Below, piece after piece: positions 1 through 12,289 of a stretch of DNA of 58,000 nt. Made by a program: the position numbers and the translations under genes. The stretch covers positions 569,657,095 to 569,715,094 of the forward strand of contig NC_081405.1 of assembly GCF_030272615.1 (NCBI RefSeq). Direction: 5' to 3'. This DNA comes from Cryptomeria japonica (lineage: Eukaryota > Streptophyta > Pinopsida > Cupressales > Cupressaceae). Each line of letters begins with the position of its first letter. The stretch's first letter is position 1. The notes beneath the pieces are model-generated. The model made no database searches. It was given only the letters and a program-made list of their open reading frames with translations, and was not told the DNA's origin.

Positions 1-89
1 CAGGGGTTCAACTCCCACAAATCCCTTCTTTAGCAGTTTGTTAGTTGTTAAAACAAACCCTCCTCCTAGATTAGTGAGCGGAGATCTTG
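1..89 (-). repeat. G1 3' LTR, first ~89 bases only
   Basis: Positions 1-89 repeat the sequence near 13099-13187 in direct orientation (shared blocks such as TTCAACTCCCACAAATCCC and CCTAGATTAGTGA). Because G1 lies on the minus strand, this is the start of its 3' LTR, which continues to the left of the window. The edge is approximate. The outermost two bases read CA on the minus strand here and TG in the right copy. Confidence 0.7.
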
Positions 90-229
90 TAGTAGACTGG
101 TGGAGCATAAAAATTGTACATGGGTGGTCATAGGTTTGACCCCCCAAATTTTGTTTTTTTGTTGAAGAATAATATCAAACTGTTGGTCGAGCATATCCTC
201 CTAGATCAATCCTTCCCACTGGAGAGATT

Positions 230-1551
230 TTGGACCTCTAAAATCTTGATTACTTGGAAAGTAAATGAGGATACAACTCCCTCACTTTTCCAACCTCCAT
301 CCATTGTGCTTTGCCAGGATGCATTCTTCTACATCCCACTTTAAGATACTCAATAACACCTCTTTTTGAAGATTTTGACATTTCTTTCAAGAATGACATC
401 CTCTGGTAGCTCTAACATATAATCAGGTGAAAGGTCATCAACTGATGGGACCTGAACATAAGCCTTTTCATCCAGAATCATATGAGGCTTGTACAACTTC
501 AGATTTTCTACATTTACAACTAAGTAAATTTGCATATATGGAGGAAGATTTAGGTGAAAGGCATTGGTACCGATCTTTTCAAAGATCTCAAAGGGACCAT
601 ATATGATAGGCTTAAGCTTTTTACCTTCACCTTGTAAACTTTCCTTTCTGATATGTAACCAAATGCGGTCGCCAACCTAAAAATGATGATCTGTGCGATG
701 CTTGTCATGTCAAGCCTTGTATTTGGCATGGCTCTTTTCCAATTGAGCTTCTATTGCCTAAAAAACTGCTTGTACTTTTTGAATGAACTTCAAAACCTTC
801 TCTGAATCATGACGTCTGTCTTGAACATCATCTTTTCGAAAGGTACAATCCATTGGAGTTCACGGCAGATATCCAAAACATGTCTCAAATGGAGACCCTT
901 TTGTAGAAGAATGTGTTGCATGGTTGTAGGCATGTTGCACATAGTGTAAACTCTCATCCCATTGCTTGGGATGTTTGTTGTAGTAGCATCAAAGCAACTA
1001 TACAACTATCCTATTTACCACTTCTATCTGTCCATATGTCTAAGGATGGAAAGTTGTAGTTTTCTTTAGCTTTATGTCCATGAGATCCCACAATGTAGAA
1101 CAAAATTCTCCTAGGAATCAAGAATCTCGATCTGATACAATGTAAATAGGGATCCAGAAATGGAGCCATACATTTTTGAAATACGTATGATCTGTTAATT
1201 TAGTTGTGACATGTTTCTTACAAGGCATTAGAACATACTTTTTGTTGAACCTATCAACTACTACAAAGTGATAGTCATGTCCCTTTTTAGACATGGGAAG
1301 TCCTCCACCAAAATCCATCGAAACACTTTCTCAAGGTCGAGATGAAACAATAAGAGGTGTGCACAACCCCAACTTCCTGTTACTAGGTTTATTGGTTGGA
1401 CGCATTATACATCATTTGATATATTTAGTTATAGTTTCTTGCATGTGAGGCCAATAACAATGTTTTTGCAACTAATTTATTATTTTTCTGATGCCGAAGT
1501 GTCCGGCAATCAATGATATGTGAGCATCTCTAACTACTTTTGCTTGTGAAT
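230..1551 (-). pseudogene. G1 pol, integrase part (Ty3/gypsy), broken
   Basis: Minus-strand translation in changing frames gives, in order, the end of the HHCC zinc-binding domain (DAHISLIAGHFG at about 1500), the integrase core start (MDFGGGLPMSKKGHDYHFVV, 1318 downward, with the first catalytic Asp and the VVDRF motif), a second-Asp motif IVSDRDS near 1118, and the C-terminal domain (YLVVNVENLKLY near 500). The end resembles the chromodomain-like tail of plant Ty3 integrases (GKAQWMEVGKVRELYPHL near 250-310). Several in-frame stops and frame changes make it non-functional. The upstream part of the same frame resumes at 8916, beyond C1. Confidence 0.8.
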
Positions 1552-3042
1552 TGTTGGCATATGTGCAGAGTATGTTGACATGATGATATTGTGTTGTCAT
1601 TGATGTCAATATGCTAAAGAGTGAACCGTAATATGTTGAAGAGTGAACCGGTTTATTAAAGTTAAGCAACTAGAAAAGTGAACCCGTATAATGTTGTGAA
1701 CCGGTATATGTGCAAAAGGTGAAGCGGTACGTTTGTCCAAGTGAACCAGTATATGGAATGTTTTCTATCAAGGTTTAATATGGTATGACTATCGGTTGGT
1801 AGTCCCATATTTAGGGTTTCCGGTTGAAGTGTTTCGAGCCTGTGTGATTCAACTGATGGCATTGTGTGACGAGTTAGCATTGTAATGGAGATCAGATCGT
1901 GTTGCCATGTCATCCTTGTGCGCATGAAGGATCTTGCATGAAGGGGATTGATCCTATATACCTCGGGAATGTGTGAAGTCCCTACAAATGGTGAAGAACA
2001 CGTGATGGGTTATCGCCTCCAAGAAGCGGTGAAGAACGAACGATGGAGATTGTCTTGAGATTTGTTCAAGATCATTGTATTCAAATGCAAAGTGTTCAAT
2101 GGTCAAGATTGAACTGACTGAATTGCTCAACCTAAATGTTTAGGGTTTAGGGTTTATGCTACTGACCTATCTATTTCCTATAAGGTCGATGTTGTGTTTC
2201 ATGTTGAGTTTGTTGGTAAATGTTGTGTGTGTTTCTAAGTGTAGAGATACGTGATTCTTGCTAGACCAAATAAGACAATTGATACCTGCAAAGTGTGTGT
2301 GCAGAAGGAAGGAATTAAAACGGATCTACATTCGTATTGAGTGCTATTACCAGATTATTCTAATACCTGTTGATTTCTAATCACTTCAACAATTGGAAAA
2401 TCCCTTAATAGGGTAGCTTTAACCAGCTTGCTGTAAATCCTTTAACAGGGTGACTCAAAGCCATTGAGTTCATAAAACCCTCTAACAAGGTAACCTTTAA
2501 CAGGGTTTAACCCTTAACTGGGTATCCTAGCCATCCCTTAACCGAGTGATCCCTAGCAAAACCTGTTGTAACAGTCTTTAACTGGACTAGGCTCCTTATA
2601 GAGCAGACTTCTAAAGAGTTCAAAAACAGCTTATGGGTATTCATCCCCACCATGGTTTTTCCCAATTGGGTTTCCACGTGAAAAATATGTGTGTCATGTG
2701 TGATGCCTCTTTCATGTGATGCTTTGTTATTTCCTGTTTAGTGGTGAATCATGTAGTTCTAGTAAATTATTGTATCTCTGATGATAGATTATTTGTTTAT
2801 GCATAAGGATGAAGTAGAAATGAGGGATTAGATTGTATGGAAAGCTAAGTGTTGCCGGTTTATGTCTTTCACAGTCTCATTATATTTAACTGGTTGTAAT
2901 CTGGTTTAGATTGGTATTAGTATTTGTCTGTCAAGAGTACTGTTTGCAGTCAAACCGGGTCAGGAAAAGTTTTTGTGTTTGTACTGATTCACCTCCCCTC
3001 TCAGCACCAGTTTGGTGCTCACTGTTCATCATTGAGTTATCA
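1552..3042 (+). repeat. C1 5' LTR (1491 bp)
   Basis: Starts TG and ends CA. It contains a telomere-like telobox run at 2139-2156, a TATA-like CCTATAAGG at 2177-2185, arrays of short ACCGGGT/AACAGGGT-type motifs at 2400-2580, the box GGTTTTTCCCAATTGGG at 2654-2670, and a pyrimidine-rich stretch CCTCCCCTCTCAG near its end. It carries a 51-bp segment (1571-1621) missing from the 3' LTR. Confidence 0.92.
2177..2185 (+). promoter_or_regulatory. Putative TATA box of C1 LTR promoter, with telobox just upstream
   Basis: CCTATAAGG lies in the LTR about 20 bases after a double TTTAGGG telobox (2139-2156). The same pair recurs in every LTR of C1, C2 and C3 (for example 8036-8044 after 7998-8015). Position and conservation suggest the core promoter at the U3/R border. 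No transcript evidence is available. Confidence 0.35.
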
Positions 3043-3044
3043 AT

Positions 3045-3056
3045 TGGTAACAGAGC
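3045..3056 (+). other. C1 primer-binding site, tRNA-iMet type
   Basis: TGGTAACAGAGC, two bases after the LTR end, matches the usual TGGTATCAGAGC complement of the initiator tRNA-Met 3' end at 11 of 12 bases. Confidence 0.85.
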
Positions 3057-3113
3057 GTCCTCCAAGTCCTTTGTGTTGTAAGCTTAACTGCTTGAGGGAA
3101 AGATCCTAGTGTA

Positions 3114-6100
3114 ATGATGAAGAGGGAAGGTCCAAAGTTCAACAAAGATAACTTTAAAATATGTAAGGACATAATGAAGATATACATGAGAAGCATGGGT
3201 GCTCAACATTGGAGCTATGTTGAGAATGCTTATGTTATCCCTACCGGTACTCTCACCGATGACCAAAAGAGAGAGATTCAGGAGAATGGGCAAGTCATGG
3301 AAGCCCTAATTAGTAGTTTATCAGACATTGAGTTTATTGATGTTTAGGACAAAGATAATCCCAAAGAAGTGTGGGATGCCCTTGAGAATATCTATGGCGG
3401 TGATGAGCATGTGAAACAAGCCAAGGAAGAAAGCCTTAGGGGAAAGTTTGAAGACATGCGGATGGTTGAAGGAGAGATCATTCAACAATATGGAATAAGA
3501 ATCAAAACTGTTGTTGGAGATATCAAGAGTGCAGGTGATAAAATGGAAGATTCCACTGTTGTTAGCAAAGTTTTGAGATCCTTATTACCGATCTATGCAA
3601 TAAGGGTTGCAGCTATTCAAGAGTTGAGGTATGTAGATAAGACAAAGGTATCCCTGGACTCCATCATTGCAAAGATAACTGCTTATGAGCTAAATAATTA
3701 TGATGGCAGTATTCAAAAGACTGAATCAGCCTTCAGAGCATCTACTGCACCATTCGGAAAAGGAAAAGAAACTAGTACCAATGATGAACCAAGACAGAAC
3801 AGAGAAATGGATGATGAGGAGATCCTGATGGAATTTGAAGCTCTTCTTGCTAAGAGACTTCCTAAGGGAACCGGCAAATACAAAGGTAAGCTCCCTTTGA
3901 AATACTTTTCTTATAACCAGATAGGACACATTGTTGTTAATTGTCCTAATGGTGATAGCAAGGACAAACTGGAAAAGTTTAAGAAGTTCAAAGGAGGAAA
4001 CCGGAGAAACTATTTTGTAGCAGTTGATGAACGTGTCACTGATGAGGAATCATAAGATGAAGAAAATGAGGATATTTTGTTTGTAGCAGTCAAGGAATAT
4101 GCGTCAGACAAGAAGGCTCTTGTCTCCCACTTTGATAATTCTAATGAGTGGATTATTGACAGTGGTTGTTCTCACCATATGACTGGTGACCAGAGTAAGT
4201 TTCTATCTCTGGAAGAGTATGATGATGGTGTGGTTCATTTTGGTAATGATGCACCATGTATGGTAAAAGGCAAAGGGTCCATCTCTCTAAATGGAAGAAG
4301 CAGTGCTGATAATGTGTATTGGGTAGAAGGTCTAAGGCACAACCTTTTGAGTGTTGCTCAACTGAATAATAATAGACTCACTCTGGAATTCAAAAATGGA
4401 GTGTGCAAAATCAAAGGAAAGAGTGGTGAACTGATGGCTACCGGTATGCAGACCAAAGGTAACCTATTTCAGCTAAATGCTAATGTTAGTACATGTCTTA
4501 TGGCTAAGTTTGAGGATAGCTGGATATGGCATAGGAGACTCTACCATGTAAACTTTGAAAATATTGTGAAAGCCAGTAAGATCAAGGCAGTTACAGGATT
4601 GCCTATGTTGAGCAAACCAAAAAATCTTTTGTGCAGAGAGTGTCAACTAGGGAAAATGTCTTCCTCAACCTTCAAAGGTAAACCTTTTACTACAGACAAT
4701 TTACTCGATCTTGTGCATACTGATTTGTGTGGTCCTATGAAAACTAGGAGTGTGCAGGGAGATAGGTATTTTATGATTCTTACTGATGATTGCTCAAGAA
4801 TGATGTGGGTCACATTCTTGAAGGACAAATCTGAAGCTTTTGGAAAGTTCAAAGCGTTCAGAGCACTTGTAGAAAAAGAAAGCGGTAAGAGGATTAAGTG
4901 CTTAATAACCGAACAAGGAGGAGAATTCACTTCTGGTGAATTCAACAAATACTGTGAAGAGAATGGCATCAAGAGGCAACCGTCTACCCCCCGGACTCCA
5001 CAGCAGAATGGCCTAGTAGAAAGAAACAACCAGACTATGGTTGAAGTGGCTAGAACTATGTTGATCCAAGGAAAGGTTGCTCAAACCTTTTGGAGAGAAG
5101 CAGTGAGCACTACAGTCTACACAATGAACCAGGTACTCATCAAGAAAGGAAAGGGTAAGACTCCTTATGAGTACTGGACCGGTAAGCCACCAGTAGTAAG
5201 CTACTTCAGAGTGTTTGGTAGAAAATGTTATATCAAGAGGAGTGAACATCAGAACAAATTCAATGAAAAATGTGATGAGGGAATATTCTTAGGATATTCC
5301 ACCAAGAGTAAAGCTCTCAAATGTTTCAACAATAGGACTCAGAGAGTTGTTGAAATCATCATTGTTAGGGTTGATGAAAACTCTGAGAAACCTGAGGAAA
5401 CTGGCAGAGAGCATGTAGGAGATTAATCGGTAGTAACCTTCTGGGAACCGGTGGCAAATCAGCCTAGTACCAGTAATTGTGCTCCTACATCGGTGGATGC
5501 TGATGCTGATGAAGATGAGGATGAAGAAGAAAAGAAAGAGGAATCTGTTAAGAATATACCTAGGTATGTAAAACTCAATCATGATCCAAAGTAGATCATA
5601 GGAGACAAAGATGTAGGAATTACTACAAGAAGAAAGGTCAAAGAAAACTCTTGCATGATCTCTGACTTTGAGCCTAAAACATTCAGAGAGGCACATAAAG
5701 ATGAAGACTAGATCAAGGCAATGGAAGAGGAACTTGATTAGATAGAAAAGAATGGTACATGGTCTTTGGTACCTAGGCCGGAGCATAAAAATGTCATTGG
5801 AACCAAATGGGTCTTCAGAAATAAACTGAATGAGGATGGCACAGTGGTAAGGAACAAAGCCAGACTAGTATGTAAAGGATATGCCCAAGAAGAAGGAGAA
5901 GACTATGGAGAAACCTTTGCTCCAGTAGCAAGATTGGAAGGAGTCCGTATGCTTCTTGCATATGCAGCTTTTAAAGGATTCAAGGTATACCAAATGGATG
6001 TAAAATCTCCATTTCTAAATGGAATACTTGAAGAGGAGGTGTATATAGAGCAACCAGATGGGTTTGGCCTATCACAAGACAGTGACATGTTGTGTAGGCT

Positions 6101-7215
6101 ACATAAAGCCATGTATGGACTGAAGCAAGCACCTAGAGCATGGTATGAAGGCTTTCACTCTCATCTTGTGAAGATTGGATTTGAAAGAACAAGTGAAGAT
6201 AGCAATATCTAATTGAAATCAGAAGGAGATCAGATTCTGATCTATGAAGTATTTGTTGATGACATAATCTCTGGTGGAGATGACAAGATGAGTCATGACT
6301 TTGCATATGAGATGAAGAAGGAATTTGGGATGTCACTCATAGGGGAGATTAAGTTCTTCATTGGACTGCAGATTCAGCAAATGAAAGATGGAATCTTTAT
6401 TACTCAGTCCAAGTATGTCAAAGATGTGTTGAAGACCTTTGGCATGGAAGACAGCAACCCAGTTGGTACACCAATAGTGACCGGTTGTAAACTATCAAAA
6501 GAGGATGACTCGACATTGGTAAATGAGAAGGAATATCGATCAATGATGTAGTGCATAGCAGACCGGACATTATGTAGTGCATAGCAGACCGAACATTGCA
6601 CATGCAGTGGGTATTACCGCTCGGTTTCAGAAAAGCCCAAGAGAATCCCACTTGGTAGCAATCAAGTGGATTCTTAGATATTTGAAAGGAACTATTAACT
6701 ATGGATTATGGTATCCATACAATGATGATTTCAACCTGAAAGTGTTCATAGATGCTGATTGGGTTGGTAATGTGGATGACCGTAAAAGCACAACTGGTGG
6801 TGCATTCTTTCTCTATGGTAGACTAGTCCCATGGATGAGTAAAAAGAAGAGTTGTATCTCTCAGTCTATAGAAGAAGCAGAGTATGTTGCAACTTTTATG
6901 AAGTGCACCTAGACTATTTGGATGAAGGATGTATTGAATGGCTTCAAAGTTCCTGTATCTAAACTAGTAAGTATATTTTGTGACAATACAAGTGTAATTA
7001 ACATCTCCAGAAATCCGGTTTTACATGCTAGACCCAAGCACTTTGAACTCAAGTATCATTTCTTGAGGGAAAAGGTTCAAAACAAAGAGGTGGTATTGGA
7101 ACATGTTTCCAGTAAGGAGCAGTTAGCAAACATATTCACCAAGCCTCTACCAAAGCCTACATTTACCTATCTGAGAGGTGAATTAAGGGTGCTGCCCCTT
7201 CAAGACGTAAACTAA
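3114..7215 (+). pseudogene. C1 gag-pol polyprotein (Ty1/copia), degenerate
   Basis: One ancestral frame from ATG 3114 to the stop after VLPLQDVN at 7215. Order: UBN2-type gag (3114-4050), CCHC knuckle near 3900-3942, protease with IDSGCSHHM near 4152, pre-integrase HHCC (about 4530-4660), integrase core (4690-5030), reverse transcriptase (5766-6460; VDD near 6256) and RNase H (6750-6900). Damage includes stops at 3345, 4053, 5424, 5592, 5707, 5738, 6210, 6549 and 6910. The first two knuckle cysteines are both Tyr. The second integrase Asp is Glu (4911-4913, TEQGGEF). A short tandem duplication sits at about 6546-6600. Gag coats the genome and pol copies and integrates it, but this copy cannot make the proteins. 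Confidence 0.93.
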
Positions 7216-7448
7216 AGGTTTGTGCTCCACATCAGTCAGATCTTACTTAGCTATATCTTTTCAGGATTGATGTGTTGAAGGATGCTACTCCTTAGGGGGA
7301 GCAGCATAGTGGAACAGGGAAGCTCGTGCCTCCACTTTGGCATTGTTGTCAAAGGGGGAGAAGATGTGAAGTAGAGAAGATATCTGTAGTATTAAGGAGA
7401 AGATGTGATGCAGAAAGAGAGATATCTTTGTATATTGCCATCAATGCC

Positions 7449-7459
7449 AAAGGGGGAGA
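7449..7459 (+). other. C1 polypurine tract
   Basis: AAAGGGGGAGA followed by one T and then the 3' LTR. It would prime plus-strand synthesis. The same 11 bases occur in C2 and C4, and with one change in C3. Confidence 0.85.
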
Positions 7460-7460
7460 T

Positions 7461-8915
7461 TGTTGGCATATGTGCAGAGTGAACCAGTAATATGTTGAAG
7501 AGTGAACTAGTTTATTGAAGTTAAGCAACTGGCAAAGTGAACCAGTATAATGTTGTGAACCGGTATATGTGCAAAAGGTGAAGTGGTACGTTTGTCCAAG
7601 TGAACCAGTATATGGAATGTTTTCTATCAATGTTTAATATGGTATGACTACCGATTGGTAGTCCCAGATTCAGGGTTTCTGGTTGAAGTATTTCGAGCCT
7701 ATGTGATTCAACTAATGGCATTGTGTGATGAGTTAGCATTGTAATGGAGATCAGATCATGTTGCCATGTCAGCCTCGTGCGCATGAAGGATCTTGCATGA
7801 AGGGGATTGATCCTATCTACCTCGGGAATGTGCAAAGTCCCTACAAATAATGAAGAACGCGTGATGGGTTATCGCCTCCAAGAAGCGGTGAAGAACGAGC
7901 GATGGAGATTGTCCTGAGATCTATTCAAGGCCGTTGTATTCAAATGCAAAGTGTTCAATGGTCAGGATTGAACCAACTGAATTGCTCAACCTAAATGTTT
8001 AGGGTTTAGGGTTTATGCTACCGACCTATCTATTTCCTATAAGGTTGATGTTGTGTTTCATGTTAAGTTTGTTGGCAAATGTTGTGTGTGTATCTAAGTG
8101 CAGAGATACGTGATTCTTGCCAAACCAAATAAGAGAATTGATACCTGCAAAGTGTGTGCAAAAGGAAGGAACTAAAATGGATATGCATTGGTATTGAGTG
8201 CTATTACCAGATCATTGTAATACCTGTTGATCTCTAATCACTTCAACAGTTGGAAAATCCCTTTATAGGGTAGCTTTAACCAGCTTGCTGTAAATCCTTT
8301 ATAAGGGTGACTCAAAGCCATTGAGTTCATAAAATCCTCTAACAAGGTAACCTTTAACAGGGTTTAACCCTTAATCGGGTATTCTAGCCATCCCTTAACC
8401 GGGTGATCCCTAACAGGATCGATTCCTAACAGAACCTGTTGTAATAGTCTTTAACCGAACAAGGCTCCTAATAGAGTGGACTTCTAAAGAGTTCAAAAAC
8501 AACTTGTGGGTATTCATCCCCACCGTGGTTTTTCCCAGTTGGGTTTCCACGTGAAAAATATGTGTGTCATCTTTGATGCCTCTTTCGTGTGATGCTTTTT
8601 TATTTCCTGTTTAGTGGTGAATCATGTTGTTCTAGTAAATTATTGTATCTGTGATGATACATTATCTATTTATGGATAACGATGAAGTGGAAATGAGGGA
8701 GTAGATTGTATGGAAAGCTAAGTGTTGCCGGTTTAGGTCTTTCACAGTCTCATAATGTTTAACCAGTAGTAATCTGGTTTAGACTGGTATTAGTGTTTGT
8801 CTATCAAGAGCTCTATTTGTTGTCAAACTGATTTAGGAAAAGTTTTTGTGTATATACAGATTCACCCCCCCTCTCAGTACCGGTTTGGTACTCACTATTC
8901 ATGATTTAGTTATCA
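7461..8915 (+). repeat. C1 3' LTR (1455 bp)
   Basis: Direct repeat of 1552-3042 with scattered, mostly transition differences and without the 51-bp segment found at 1571-1621 in the 5' copy. Telobox at 7998-8015, TATA-like site at 8036-8044. Confidence 0.92.
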
Positions 8916-10860
8916 ACTCACCTTTAGGAATGGATAACATTCCTAAATTATACACTAACTTATTATGCATTGGATACTTCTTTTCTTCTACTTGTTTGCC
9001 TGCAATTAGAGCTGCATAAATATCCTTAAATTTTCCATCCATGGCATATTGTTCCTTGAAACTTTCGTGAATCATGGAACTTCCCTGAAGAATAACCAAA
9101 GCATTCATGATAGGAGGCCTGGAAAGCATAGCTACTACCTTATTATGGACACCCTTCTTGTACTTAATGACTAAGTGAAATTGTTGAAGGAATCCCATCC
9201 ACTTAAAGTGCCTACTTTGTTGCAACTTTGATTGTGAATGAAAATATTGTAGTGGTTGGTGATGAGTGTGGATGATTGTTTCTTTGCCCATTAGATAGTG
9301 CTTCCATTTTTTAACACTCTAAACTAGTGTAGAGAGGTCCTTATCATAAGTAGGATAGTTTCCTACTACAACAGTGAAAGTTTTAGAACTTGATAACATA
9401 CCGACTTAACTCCTTTCATAAGAATAGAACCCATGGAAAACCCACTTGCATCAGTTTCGATCTTGAGTGGTTTATGCAAGCCTGGGAAAGTTAGGATAGG
9501 CATGGTGCTCAACTTCTCCTTCAAAGCATTGAAGGCCTTCTACTGAGGTACTCCCTATTGAAAAGTTGTATTAATACTTGTCAAAGCACGCAACGATGAT
9601 ACAATATAGCAGAAATTGGCAATGAACTTTCTCCAGTATTGAACTGCACCTACGAAACTTCTAACTTTTGTGATGATACTTGGCTTAGGTCATTTTACAA
9701 TAACTTCAACCTTCATAGGTTTTGTATTCAATTAAACACCTCCTACGACATAGCCTAAGTACACTAAGGATGTCTTAATGAATTCACATTTTGACATCTT
9801 TACAAAACATTTTTCTTTTCTCAAAACATCAAAAAAAATCCTTAGGTGACTTACATGATCATCCCAAGACTTACTGAATATAAGGATATCATCTAGGTAG
9901 ACTATTAAAAATTCATCAAAGAAAGGACGAAATACATCATTCATTACACGCATGAAAGTGGCTGGTGCATTGCACAGCCCAAAAGGCATTACCAACCATT
10001 CGTATAGTCCTTGCTTAGTCTTGAATGTAGATTTCCAAATGTCATTTTTTGCAATCTTAATCTGATGATAACCACTTCGCAAATCCAGGTTAGTAAAATA
10101 AATCACATATTTTAGCTAATCAAATAAATCATCAATACGTGAAAGAGGATAACTATTATTTATCACGATCTTATTTAGGGCTCGGTAGTCGATAAACATC
10201 CTCTAGGACTCATCCTTTTTCACTAGTACAATCGACAAGCCACAAGGAGATGTACTTGGCCGAATCACTCCTTTCTTGACTAACTCCTGAACTCATTTCT
10301 TGATCTCCTCATTTTGTAGAACAGATAAGTGATATATGCTAATATTAGGAAACGACATGTCTTGTTGCAAATATAACTCATGCTAGATCTCTCTCTTGGG
10401 GGGGAACCCCTTTGGTACTTGAAAAAGGTCATCATATGTGGATACAATTTTGACCAACTTAGACTTATGTTGTAGTTTACACACCTTAAATGCTTTGGAT
10501 TTATTATCATCATTGGATTTTACAAGAATTACTACAAAGTTCATACTCGCATTCAGTAATATTTTCATTTGATCAACATTTACTAATGCGAGATTAGTTT
10601 TTGACTTTATGTGATCTAACTATGTACTCTTTACCATCTTTGAACAAATGATACTTATTCTCCCCCCTGCAAAAGATTGCCTTTCTATCAAAAAGATATA
10701 GAATTCATAACACAAGTCCACAAATATCCAGAGGTACAACATCTACTTCTATCTCACCAATAAAATTAGCAGTGATGGAAAAGCGAAGTTTGCACTATTT
10801 TATCACTCACAATTGTGCATCATTACATACCCATCCAAGTGGATAGGGCTTAGGATGAGG
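8916..10860 (-). pseudogene. G1 pol: protease, reverse transcriptase and RNase H (Ty3/gypsy), broken
   Basis: On the minus strand, an RT amino-terminal piece with MFIDYRALNKI lies near 10190-10150. It is followed by the RT palm (10106-9732: [22 protein letters not shown]-like [12 protein letters not shown], and an intact YLDDILIF), then RNase H and connector (9291-8916: HTHHQPLQYF, HFKWMGFLQQF, IPKGEL). The frame stops at the C1 junction and resumes at 1551. The protease region upstream (about 10500-10900) is too decayed to show a clear active site. The RT active site is intact, but stops separate the pieces. Confidence 0.82.
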
Positions 10861-10901
10861 AGTAGTAGTTAGATTCAATTTCTTCACAACTTCTTCAGAA
10901 A

Positions 10902-12240
10902 TTAAGTTGACTTGTGAACTAGTATCAAATAGAGTATCTTAGTGTATATAGTTACCATACAAATGTGAAAAAGTTCATTCCTTTGTTTATCCACATTAGG
11001 AAGAGAATTTTCTTTTCTTGTACTTGCATTAGAAACAATTGCATTTGATGAGAGAGTTTTACCTTTCACTGTACCTTGGATCCCAGTTGCAACTATTTGA
11101 GTTTCATCTCTAGAATCAAATCCAAGATCTTGTTGGATCACCGCAGTAATCTTCTGTGGACCTTTGTTACCTTTGTATCACTTTGACCTTAACTCTAGAT
11201 GCAATTTCCAACACTTAGCATCTTTGTGCCCTTCTTTCTTACATTGAGAGAACATAGGCTTAACATCCTCTTTCTTTACTATATCCATCTTATTCCCTTT
11301 ACCTTTATCCTTTGATTTTCTCTCAGGTGATTTCTTGGCAAAGTTTTCACTAAAAGTGCTCTTACCCCTAAACTCAATATGAGTAGCTTGGACACATACC
11401 TGATGTAGATTACTAGGATTCAACATGAGGATAGTGTGTAAGAGGTAGGAATTTAAACCACCTATACATTTAAGCAGGGTATCTTGGGTATACAAAGGTA
11501 AATTCAATGCTATTGTCCATTTTCTAAACTCATGGGTGTACTCCTGCACTGATTGGCCTTTTTCTTGTGTAAAGGTTTTCCAAATCATAGTTAGTTGTTG
11601 CATGTGTCCTAAAGGATAGAATTGAACTTTTAGAGCGGTAACAACAGCATCTAGGTCATCCTAACTCTACCATGATGGGCAAACTCCTCTTGGGTTCTAC
11701 TTTCTCACTAGGTGAGAGAAGTACCTCCTAAATGGAGAGTAGCCAACTTTATCCTAAAGAAATCTTCTAGCATGCCGTGTATCCTACAATAAACCTCTAA
11801 TTGTTGTATCTAGTCATCAAGTTTTTTAGCTCTTAGTTCCCCACTATATTTAGGTAATTCAAATTTTACATCAAGTTTGATTACAGGCTTGATGTTCTCT
11901 TAAAATGATTAACATAAATAAAAGAACAAGGTGAAGAAGAAGGAGATGGAGGAGTTTTTGGTGGTGATTCACCACCTCCCGACCCTTTCTTCTTATCTTA
12001 ATGCCTTGAAGGACTACCTCATTCGTATTTCCTTCACTCTTGGATTTCTTTGTAGAACAACTCCAACATGGTCTTTATGTCAAGGAAGGCTTGATGAAAT
12101 CTTCTCTCATCCATCTCAGGGTTTTCATGCTCAGTTGCAATTTCTAACATCTTTGGTAGAAAGGTTCTTCTTTTACCAATCTTAGGATTGTACTCTACAT
12201 GTGTACCTTCACCTTGTTGGCTCTTGTATCTTGTTATCAT
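10902..12240 (-). pseudogene. G1 gag (Ty3/gypsy), broken
   Basis: The frame probably begins at ATG 12240 (MITRYKSQQGEGTHVEYNPK). The best-preserved block is 11603-11178, a Ty3 gag core (IWKTFTQEKGQSVQEYTHEF) followed by a basic linker and one zinc knuckle reading FSQCKKEGHKDAKC. The first Cys of the CCHC motif is lost, and the following KLHLELRSK is typical of this plant gag type. The block 11141-10902 continues toward the protease. Stops and frame changes lie at about 11640-12030. Confidence 0.75.
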
Positions 12241-12268
12241 TCACCTCTGCAAACACTAGTCACAACAA

Positions 12269-12280
12269 GCTCTATTACTA
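12269..12280 (-). other. Possible decayed G1 primer-binding site
   Basis: On the minus strand TAGTAATAGAGC matches the iMet primer site TGGTATCAGAGC at 9 of 12 bases, and lies about 30 bases upstream of the likely gag start. It is weak on its own; position is the main support. Confidence 0.35.
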
Positions 12281-12289
12281 CTTGATTTG

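Larger units (their letters stand above)
1552..8915 (+). mobile_element. Ty1/copia LTR retrotransposon C1 (7.36 kb), inserted in G1
   Basis: Two long direct repeats begin TGTTGGCATATGTGCAGAG (1552 and 7461) and end TTATCA (3042 and 8915). Between them are an iMet primer site, a copia gag-pol with integrase before reverse transcriptase, and a polypurine tract. The element interrupts the G1 integrase frame. I could not find a matching 5-bp target duplication: the flanks are TGAAT on the left and ACTCA on the right. C1, C2 and C3 are clearly one family by protein and LTR similarity. Confidence 0.93.

Noticed and set aside
2139-2156. TTTAGGG repeats as a sign of a chromosome end or interstitial telomere
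   Set aside because: Only about two and a half units, at the same place in every LTR of the family; it is an LTR motif (telobox), not telomeric DNA.
2400-2580. Repeated AACAGGGT/AACCGGGT motifs as a possible CRISPR-like or satellite array
   Set aside because: Irregular short motifs in a plant LTR, repeated in each LTR; no fixed unit and spacer structure.
4643-5029. Antisense frames of 80-130 codons across the copia pol genes
   Set aside because: They mirror the conserved integrase and RT frames in C1, C2 and C3 and have no own similarity.
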